Assembly: GCF_900537075.1 (NCBI RefSeq)
Contig: NZ_UNRA01000002.1
Span: 824,724-888,723, forward strand
Direction: 5' to 3'
DNA from: Tropicibacter sp. Alg240-R139
Lineage (GTDB): Bacteria; Pseudomonadota; Alphaproteobacteria; Rhodobacterales; Rhodobacteraceae
Length of the DNA: 64,000 nt
In this document: positions 58,030 through 64,000 of the stretch, piece by piece
Position numbering within the stretch: the first letter of the stretch is position 1
How the letters are laid out: each line of letters opens with the position of its first letter
Made by a program: the position numbers and the translations under genes
Notes under the pieces: model-generated
What the model saw: only the letters and a program-made list of their open reading frames with translations
Told to the model about the DNA's origin: nothing
Database searches by the model: none

Positions 58030-58645
58030 AGCAATCTCATCAAAAATGGACCACCGGGTGGGTGGAGCCTGTGGCGGCGTCAATGCAGGCAGCATACAAA
58101 AACCAAACAGTTTACAAAACGCTTTCCTCAAAAGTCCCAATCGGGGCAGCCATCAATCGGGCATGGGTGCGGGGGGGCTTTTTCATGTGGTTGAACTTCG
58201 CCCACCGAGTCTAGCGTTCACTCTACTCATGGGGGAATGGTGGAGAGTTTGGAAGTCGCAGGGTTGAAGATTGGCAGTGACCAGCCTCCAGTGTTGAAAA
58301 AAATCGGCCTGAGAGATATAAATGCTATCATAATATTAACCTGGTTGAGCCGGGGAACGTGTTTTCAGTCTGGGCCGCTGTGTATTTTAAGGTGGCAGTT
58401 TTGACAGTTTATGAGCGGCGTGAAGTTTGACGGCAATCCGCGAAGAAAGTGTCAAATGTGACAAATAGGAAGTTTAATGTCTTAATGGACAATTAAAAGG
58501 GAGGGTCGGTTCTGAGCAACGATTTTTATGTGCCCAAAATGACAATTGATAGCGCTGCGCGAGATCGGAGAATTGCTATTGGGTCAGGCTTGGCGTGCTG
58601 CCGGAATTATTTTGATGAAGAAATTTATTGTGAAGTGCAATTGAC
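58030..58645. other. Gene-free, A/T-richer control region of the secretion locus
   Basis: No supported gene in 616 bp. It contains several TTGAC/TGTCA half-sites, with a dyad TGTCA-AATG-TGACA at 58450-58463, and a SD-like AAAAGGGAGG at 58496-58505 that is not followed by a good start within range. It lies between the divergent subtilase and ABC genes and probably holds both promoters. Confidence 0.5.
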
Positions 58646-60646
58646 GTGACGAATAATATCAAACGAAAACCCCAAAGCGAAGCTCCACAAAAAACAGATC
58701 GTGCAGGATTGTTTGGTGGAAAAGATTATCTGGCTGTGACAGCCGTTGTATGCTTTTCGCTTCTGTACAATGTTCTGCTCCTGACATCGCCCATTTACAT
58801 TTTGCAGCTGTATCAGAGGGTCATGAACAGCCAAAGTCTGGAGACTCTTGTTACATTGACCAGTGTGGCATTGGTGGCAATTCTGTTTGCAGTAATGCTA
58901 GGGGTCGTGCGGGCTGTTTTGCTGCAGCGACTGGGCAACAAAGTCTATTTGCGCCTTGGCGAAAAGGTAATCCTGAAGTCACTGGGACCGGCGATGACGA
59001 TGCCCTCGAGAATGGCACCGTTGGAAGATGTCAACACGGTCCGACAGTTCATCGGCAGCCGCGAATTGCTGAACATGATGGACCTTCCATTCACGGCCCT
59101 TTTTCTGTTCGTTTTGTTCCTGATTCACCCAGTCTTGGGATATTTGGGCCTGGTGATGTGCGGGATCATGATGGTGCTTGCTCTCTTCACGTCTTACTTC
59201 TTTGCCAAGCGCCAGATGATTGCGGCCAAAGAGCTTAAGAAATCCGAAAGCGATCATTCCCGCTTTGCGTCGGAAGGGGGGCTGGTAAATGCCCTGAGCA
59301 TGACAGATCAAGTCGGGCGCAAATGGCTGGCCGGACAGCTTGAATATGTCACGGACATGCGCAAGGCCGGTAGGGGTCGCAACATCGTTGATGGTCTGTC
59401 TCAGGCCACGCGTCTGTCTGCGCAGATCGTGGGTATGGGCGCGGCGGCGATGCTGGCCCTGTCAGGAGAGCTGAACCCCGGCATGATCCTGGCGACATCA
59501 ATTTTGCTGACCCGCGCCATGTCTCCGATTGATGGCACCATCGTTGGCCACGTCAAATACAAAGCCGCCCGCGAAGCCTATCGCCGGGTTTCGGTTATGC
59601 TGTCACGCCCTGACCGCGAGACCATGTATGACAGTCCCCCTGAAAGCGGGGCACTGCAACTGACTGGCCTTGTTTACATGCCTCAGGGAGGGGTGCGTAA
59701 ACAGCCGGTAGTGCGCGGCGTGAACATGACGATCGCCTCGGGCGAGTTGGTTGCGATCAACGGTCCCAGTGGGGCCGGGAAAACCATCTTGGCACAGTTG
59801 ATCATAGGATCCTTGGACCCGACGGCCGGGTCTGTTCAACTGGATGGAGCCGAGCTTAGAAATTACCCCCGTAAACAATTGTTGGGCATGGTGGGCTACC
59901 TGCCTCAGACCTCTGATGCGTTGCCGGGCACGGTGGCCGAGAATATATCGATGTTCCAGCAAGATGGCTCTGACGCGGTGTGGGAGGCCATTCGCGCGGT
60001 CGAAATGGAGGCCGAAATCGGTGCAATGCCGGCCGGTGTCGACACACCGATGGGTCATGTCCGCGATCACCTTGCACCCGGCCTGTATCGGCGTCTGCTG
60101 GTGGCCCGTGCCATCTACGGGTCTCCCAAGCTGGTGGTTCTGGACGAACCGGACATGTATCTGGATCAGGCTGGAGCCAAGATCCTGTCCGATGTAGTCG
60201 CCAAGCTGAAAAAAGATGGCTGTACCGTGGTTCTCATTTCGCCGCGCGGCCCCTTGGCGCAACAAGCCGGCACCCGCTATGGCATGAACAATGGCATGGT
60301 AGAGCCACTGGGGGGCGAGGGCGGTTCAGGTCAGCGTCCTCCGCAGGCACCGCCGCAGCAGCCCCCTGCAGGCCACCAGCCCAATTCGATGCAACCCTCG
60401 CGTGGCAGACCACCTGCGGGCGGCCCCGCCGGGTCAGCGCAAGGGGGTGGGCCAAGGCCTGGGGCAAAGCCTGTCAATACGCTGCCTCCGCCAACCGCGA
60501 AGCCGGCGCCCACACAGTCAAACCCGCAATCAGCACCGGCACACGGAAATGGAAAGGCACAGGCACCAAAAAGCAAGGCGGCCCCCCCAAAGCGTATGCA
60601 GGGCCCAAATACCGGCGGGAAACTCCGTCTGATCAAGGAGGATTGA
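58646..60646 (+). CDS. Type I secretion ABC transporter/permease with degenerate ATPase motifs and Pro-rich tail
   Basis: 666 aa, PrsD/AprD-like: no C39 peptidase, six membrane segments (about 30-290), ATPase about 340-555, then a Pro/Gly/Gln/Ala-rich tail (about 555-666) ending RLIKED. GTG start; an in-frame TGA upstream leaves no ATG alternative. Walker A GPSGAGKT (373-380), Q-loop Gln421 and Walker B with Glu501 are intact. The signature LSGGQ is LAPGL (476-480) and the switch His is replaced (LISPRG, Pro533). A seven-base gap separates it from the adaptor gene. It should be the inner-membrane motor exporting the Tyr-rich protein downstream, but ATP hydrolysis may be impaired or require a partner. 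Confidence 0.8.
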   Translation: MTNNIKRKPQSEAPQKTDRAGLFGGKDYLAVTAVVCFSLLYNVLLLTSPIYILQLYQRVMNSQSLETLVTLTSVALVAILFAVMLGVVRAVLLQRLGNKVYLRLGEKVILKSLGPAMTMPSRMAPLEDVNTVRQFIGSRELLNMMDLPFTALFLFVLFLIHPVLGYLGLVMCGIMMVLALFTSYFFAKRQMIAAKELKKSESDHSRFASEGGLVNALSMTDQVGRKWLAGQLEYVTDMRKAGRGRNIVDGLSQATRLSAQIVGMGAAAMLALSGELNPGMILATSILLTRAMSPIDGTIVGHVKYKAAREAYRRVSVMLSRPDRETMYDSPPESGALQLTGLVYMPQGGVRKQPVVRGVNMTIASGELVAINGPSGAGKTILAQLIIGSLDPTAGSVQLDGAELRNYPRKQLLGMVGYLPQTSDALPGTVAENISMFQQDGSDAVWEAIRAVEMEAEIGAMPAGVDTPMGHVRDHLAPGLYRRLLVARAIYGSPKLVVLDEPDMYLDQAGAKILSDVVAKLKKDGCTVVLISPRGPLAQQAGTRYGMNNGMVEPLGGEGGSGQRPPQAPPQQPPAGHQPNSMQPSRGRPPAGGPAGSAQGGGPRPGAKPVNTLPPPTAKPAPTQSNPQSAPAHGNGKAQAPKSKAAPPKRMQGPNTGGKLRLIKED

Positions 60647-60652
60647 TCCGTC

Positions 60653-61996
60653 ATGACCAAAAAAACCGGACCCTCCGATTCGACTGACGACATCAGAAAG
60701 AGCCTCGAAAAGAATACAGATCTCAGCCCGACGTTACGCTTTGGAACTCTTGTTCTGATCTTGATCCTGATGTCGGCTGGCTTTGCCGCCGCCTACCTGA
60801 AATTCGATGGTGCAGCGGTTGCCGCGGGTAACATGATGGCTCGCGGCCAAAACCAAATTGTGCAGCACCTCGAAGGGGGGATCGTCTCTGAAATCTTTGT
60901 GGACGAAGGCGAAGAGATCAAAGCGGGCGATGTTATCATCCGCATGGACACGACACAGGCCACATCGGATCTGCGTACCTACATTGCCGAAATGAACAGC
61001 ACTGCGGCACGCCTAGCCGCGTTTCATGCCGAGCGCGAGGGCGAGATTAAGATCACATATCCAGCTTGGCTGATAGACATCGCCAAGCGCGATGAAGAAG
61101 TGGCTGCCCTGATGCAAGATCAGGATCGGGAATTTCAAGCACGGCTCGAAGCTTCGGCTGCACAGGCCGGAACTCTGCGCAGCAAGATTGAAGCCGCCAA
61201 GGCCGAAGTCGAAGGCTATAAAGTGCAACTGGTGTCCTACAAACAACAAAAAGCGCTGACGACGGCGGAATTGGCTGATGTCGAAACGCTCTACGGCAAG
61301 CAGCTTGTCGGAGCGTCCAGAGTGTATGACGTTCGTGGTCAAATGGCCGAATTGGATGGCCGCGTGGGCCAGGTCGCTTCAAAGATTGGCGAGATTGAAC
61401 AGCGTATTCTGGGCTTCCAGCAAGAGATCTACGCTCTAGAAAAGGACCGGGTTGAATTGGCCGCAGAGCAGGTCGTCACGTTTCGCCTGGATATGCTGAA
61501 ACTTGCCGCCGCGATCGAAGAAACGCGTGACGTCATTCGCCGCAGCACCGTGCGCTCACCAGTCGATGCCGTGGTCGTGCGCCGCGCTGTGAATACCATC
61601 GGGGGCGTTCTGGGCAGCGGAGGTGAAGTAGTTGAATTGCTGCCTCAACCTGCTGATCTGGTGGCTGAAGTTAAGGTTTTGGCCGGCGACATCGACCGGG
61701 TTTACATGGGCCAGGAGGCGCTTGTTCGCCTTAGTGCTCTGGACATCCCATTTGCCCCGCTTCTGGATGGAAAAGTCGAATATATCGCGGCTGACCGGGA
61801 TGTGGATGAAACAACTGGTCTGGAATTCTATCCTGTCAGAATTTCCAATATTCAAGTGCCTGATGATATTGGAGATAATCGACTTTATTCCGGAATGCAG
61901 GTGGAGGCATTTATAAAAACAGGGGAGCGTACATTCGCGCAGTACGTTTTTGAGCCGCTAAAGAGGAGTTTTGAAAGGAGCTTGCGCGAACGTTAA
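60653..61996 (+). CDS. HlyD-family type I secretion adaptor
   Basis: 447 aa, single membrane segment at about 35-55, biotinyl-lipoyl-like halves (GNMMARGQNQIVQHLEGGIVSEIFVDEGEEIKAGD and RSTVRSPVDAVVVRRAVNTIGGVL), a long coiled coil between (about 110-290) and a C-terminal beta-barrel. Periplasmic adaptor (PrtE/AprE-like) linking the ABC protein to a TolC-like outer-membrane channel, which is not in the window. Confidence 0.88.
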   Translation: MTKKTGPSDSTDDIRKSLEKNTDLSPTLRFGTLVLILILMSAGFAAAYLKFDGAAVAAGNMMARGQNQIVQHLEGGIVSEIFVDEGEEIKAGDVIIRMDTTQATSDLRTYIAEMNSTAARLAAFHAEREGEIKITYPAWLIDIAKRDEEVAALMQDQDREFQARLEASAAQAGTLRSKIEAAKAEVEGYKVQLVSYKQQKALTTAELADVETLYGKQLVGASRVYDVRGQMAELDGRVGQVASKIGEIEQRILGFQQEIYALEKDRVELAAEQVVTFRLDMLKLAAAIEETRDVIRRSTVRSPVDAVVVRRAVNTIGGVLGSGGEVVELLPQPADLVAEVKVLAGDIDRVYMGQEALVRLSALDIPFAPLLDGKVEYIAADRDVDETTGLEFYPVRISNIQVPDDIGDNRLYSGMQVEAFIKTGERTFAQYVFEPLKRSFERSLRER

Positions 61997-61999
61997 CTT

Positions 62000-62016
62000 T
62001 TTTGATAACATCAAAA
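62000..62016. promoter_or_regulatory. Perfect dyad between hlyD-like and 97-aa genes
   Basis: TTTTGAT-AAC-ATCAAAA, 19 bp upstream of the 97-aa gene start. It resembles an FNR dyad but with a 3-base spacer, so it is not counted as one. Possible operator or internal terminator. Confidence 0.35.
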
Positions 62017-62034
62017 TGAGAGGTTAAATCTCGA

Positions 62035-62328
62035 ATGGAAGACAATACGAAGAAACCCGACTACGTCTCCGACTACACTGTACGCGAAACTTTCGGCGAT
62101 ACAGTGGTGTCACTGGTCTACGACGGTGCGAATTTCCGAATGGAAGTTGGGGTTTCTCGAATGGATCAAACCGGACAAGGCGGCAATACAATGCACCCCG
62201 TGGCGCGGGTTGTCATGCCTATGCCTTGTGCAAATGATCTTCGAAATAAACTCAATGGCCTGTTCGAACAACTGGAACAGCAAGGCGTTTTAAAGAGAGG
62301 AAATCAAGAAGGAGCAAAACTTCAGTAA
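62035..62328 (+). CDS. 97-aa protein of the secretion locus (DUF3467-like)
   Basis: 97 aa, acidic/basic soluble protein: VRETFGDTVVSLVYDGANFRMEVGV ... HPVARVVMPMPCANDLRNKLNGLFEQLEQQG. The pattern (beta-strands then ARVVM..., then an amphipathic helix) resembles DUF3467. RBS-like GAGAGG upstream. Between the adaptor and the Tyr-rich protein, it could be a chaperone or dedicated regulator of the substrate. Function unknown. Confidence 0.6.
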   Translation: MEDNTKKPDYVSDYTVRETFGDTVVSLVYDGANFRMEVGVSRMDQTGQGGNTMHPVARVVMPMPCANDLRNKLNGLFEQLEQQGVLKRGNQEGAKLQ

Positions 62329-62391
62329 CTTTAATCTAGCTGCCGCTTAGCCTTAATTTTTCCAGGGTTTTGCGGCATTTAGGGGGAAACA

Positions 62392-64000
62392 ATGTCTACG
62401 ACATATTTTTATTATTGGTATGATCCTACCACAAATGACTACTTCTATGGCTACACGTACGACTCTGACGGATCTCAGGGTCTGTATAGCGGATACCAGT
62501 ACTACACCACGACTGAAAATGGTGACTCCGCGTACTACTATGTCTACTCCAGCTCGAGCGGAAACGTGTACGGCCTGGGCGAGGATGTAACCTACAACTA
62601 TCTCTACTATGATGGCGAAACGGGTCAGGCTGACTACGATCCTTATTATGCGTCGAACTACGGCTATTCGCTGGGTTCGGGTATGGTCGGCTCGTATGAC
62701 TACGTCGACTTTGACGATGGTGACTATACCGACGGTCTGTTTGGCAGCTACGGCTACTACGAAGCTGACGACGATGGCGCAGACGCGACATACTGGTACT
62801 ACTGGTATGACAGCTCGGGGTCTGGCGACTTCTACTACGGCTATACCTACGACAGCGACGGCTCTCAGGGTCTGTCGGTTGGTGATTACTACTACTACAC
62901 CACCGAAAACGGCGACTCGGCGTTCTACTACGTCTATTCGGCGGCGTCGGGGAACTACTACGGCCAGTACGAAGACTATGCCGCGGCCAGCTACTACTAT
63001 GACGGTGAGACCGGTCAGTACGACTATGACCCGTATTACACGTACAACTATGGCTATTCGCTGGGCACAGGCATGTTGGGCGCGTATGACTACGTCGACT
63101 TTGACGACGGGGATTACACCGACGGTCAGTTCGGCAGCTACGGCTACTACGAGGCCGATGACGAGGCTTCTGGCGCGACATACTGGTACTACTGGTATGA
63201 CAGCTCGGGGTCTGGCGACTACTACTTCGGCTATACCTACGACAGCGACGGCTCTCAGGGTCTGACGGCTGGTGACTACTACTACTACACCACCGAAAAC
63301 GGCGACTCGGCGTACTACTACGTCTATTCGGCGGCGTCGGGGAACTACTACGGCCAGTACGAAGACTATGCCGCGGTTAGCTACTACTATGACGGTGAGA
63401 CCGGTCAGTACGACTATGACCCGTATTACACGTACAACTATGGCTATTCGCTGGGCACAGGCATGTTGGGCGCGTATGACTACGTCGACTTTGACGACGG
63501 GGATTACACCGACGGTCTGTTCGGCAGCTACGGCTACTATGAAGCTGACGACGAGTACTCCGGCGCGACATACTGGTACTACTGGTATGACAGCTCGGGG
63601 TCTGGCGACTTCTACTACGGCTATACCTACGACAGCGACGGCTCTCAGGGTCTGTCGGTTGGTGACTACTACTACTACACCACCGAAAACGGCGACTCGG
63701 CGTACTACTACGTCTATTCGGCGGCGTCGGGGAACTACTACGGCCAGTACGAAGACTATGCCGCGGCCAGCTACTACTATGACGGTGAGACCGGTCAGTA
63801 CGACTATGACCCGTATTACACGTACAACTATGGCTATTCGCTGGGCACAGGCATGTTGGGCGCGTATGACTACGTCGACTTTGACGACGGGGATTACACC
63901 GACGGTCAGTTCGGCAGCTACGGCTACTACGAGGCCGATGACGAGGCTTCTGGCGCGACATACTGGTACTACTGGTATGACAGCTCGGGGTCTGGCGACT
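62392..64000 (+). CDS. Giant Tyr/Asp/Gly-rich acidic tandem-repeat protein, putative type I secretion substrate (3' end outside window)
   Basis: Open reading frame from ATG at 62392 with AGGGGG and GAAACA just before it; no stop before the window end (536 codons so far). The first 133 residues are a divergent unit, then 130-aa repeats follow. One unit has 35 Tyr (27%), 18 Asp, 5 Glu, many Gly/Ser/Thr, 2 Trp, 4 Phe, and no Lys, Arg, His, Cys or Ile. Each unit contains three Y-rich segments separated by turn-like DSSGSG, ENGD and DGETG, for example TYWYYWYDSSGSGD, TTENGDSAFYYVYSA and SYYYDGETGQYDYD. No RTX nonapeptide (GGxGxDxUx), no signal peptide. Location just after ABC/HlyD genes supports export by them. 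C-terminal secretion signal not visible because the gene runs off the window. Confidence 0.85.
   Translation, partial: MSTTYFYYWYDPTTNDYFYGYTYDSDGSQGLYSGYQYYTTTENGDSAYYYVYSSSSGNVYGLGEDVTYNYLYYDGETGQADYDPYYASNYGYSLGSGMVGSYDYVDFDDGDYTDGLFGSYGYYEADDDGADATYWYYWYDSSGSGDFYYGYTYDSDGSQGLSVGDYYYYTTENGDSAFYYVYSAASGNYYGQYEDYAAASYYYDGETGQYDYDPYYTYNYGYSLGTGMLGAYDYVDFDDGDYTDGQFGSYGYYEADDEASGATYWYYWYDSSGSGDYYFGYTYDSDGSQGLTAGDYYYYTTENGDSAYYYVYSAASGNYYGQYEDYAAVSYYYDGETGQYDYDPYYTYNYGYSLGTGMLGAYDYVDFDDGDYTDGLFGSYGYYEADDEYSGATYWYYWYDSSGSGDFYYGYTYDSDGSQGLSVGDYYYYTTENGDSAYYYVYSAASGNYYGQYEDYAAASYYYDGETGQYDYDPYYTYNYGYSLGTGMLGAYDYVDFDDGDYTDGQFGSYGYYEADDEASGATYWYYWYDSSGSGD
62791..64000 (+). repeat. 390-bp coding tandem repeats
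   Basis: Unit boundaries recur at 62791, 63181, 63571 and 63961, exactly 390 bp apart. By eye, unit 62791-63180 and unit 63571-63960 differ at only about two positions, whereas the unit between them (63181-63570) differs in more places, notably near its start and end. This suggests an underlying 780-bp two-unit period. The first, divergent unit covers 62392-62790. Confidence 0.93.

Noticed and set aside
62000..62016. FNR box in the secretion operon
   Set aside because: The dyad TTGAT-AAC-ATCAA has a 3-base spacer where FNR needs 4.
62426..63265. Long reading frames on the minus strand and in another plus frame (62426-63181, 62609-63265, 63377-63961) over the Tyr-rich gene
   Set aside because: They are shadows of a highly biased repeat: the products are Arg/Ser- or Thr/Arg-only low complexity, without start signals. 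The frame from 62392 has a strong SD and a coherent repeat.
62791..64000. CRISPR array or RTX repeats
   Set aside because: The period is 390 bp and the units are coding and contiguous without spacers; no GGxGxDxUx motif is present.

Overview
The window reads as chromosomal DNA of a marine alphaproteobacterium of the Roseobacter group (Rhodobacteraceae). The reasons are the moderately high GC with many four-base ATGA/GTGA gene overlaps, a SAM-II riboswitch on metZ, a DddP-type DMSP lyase, FolE2, a HutF/HutG-type histidine pathway, FnrL- and CtrA-type boxes, and several Rhodobacterales-type small families. This placement is inference; there is no rRNA gene in the window.

Layout. 0-9.3 kb: partial glutathione S-transferase, alpha/beta hydrolase, riboswitch-controlled metZ, a YkuD_2-type L,D-transpeptidase, a dddP / Fe(II)-2OG oxygenase pair divergent from a LysR regulator, folE2, and a Lys/Ala-rich small protein. 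9.3-26.5 kb: TrkH, a TPP decarboxylase, a secreted SPOR/peptidoglycan-binding protein with a dead trypsin-like domain, glyQ ... gltS-glyS, a PEP-utilising enzyme, a cell wall hydrolase, folB-folP and a drug/metabolite exporter. 26.5-38 kb: Rieske oxygenase, ilvC divergent from two coupled Lrp/AsnC regulators, and the complete hut locus (hutC, hutF / hutIHGU) with a shared operator-like motif. 38-54.6 kb: housekeeping genes (class V aminotransferase, UbiH-like, HAD, GntR, carA, GatB/YqeY, ctaD, HIT, lipB, DsbA-like), two glycosyltransferases each preceded by a CtrA box, and a LuxR-HTH protein fused to an alpha/beta-hydrolase domain that lacks Ser and His. tRNA-Leu(GAG) at 54.5 kb is followed by an excisionase-like HTH.

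55-64 kb is the accessory and most unusual part: a TPR-sulfotransferase, a subtilisin-like protease, a type I secretion ABC protein with degenerate signature and switch motifs and a Pro-rich tail, its HlyD-type adaptor, a 97-aa protein, and then an open frame with no track entry of its own (62392 to the window end). That frame is made of 390-bp (130-aa) nearly identical repeats that are about 27% Tyr, strongly acidic and free of Lys/Arg. My best candidate for an undescribed system is type I export of this Tyr-rich acidic repeat protein, perhaps modified by the nearby sulfotransferase, in loose analogy to RaxX/RaxST/RaxAB.

A second candidate is a five-copy interspersed intergenic element (about 2.7, 8.3, 12.4, 26.6 and 30.4 kb). 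It has two hairpins whose stems change with compensatory substitutions around a conserved GGGAGGAG linker.
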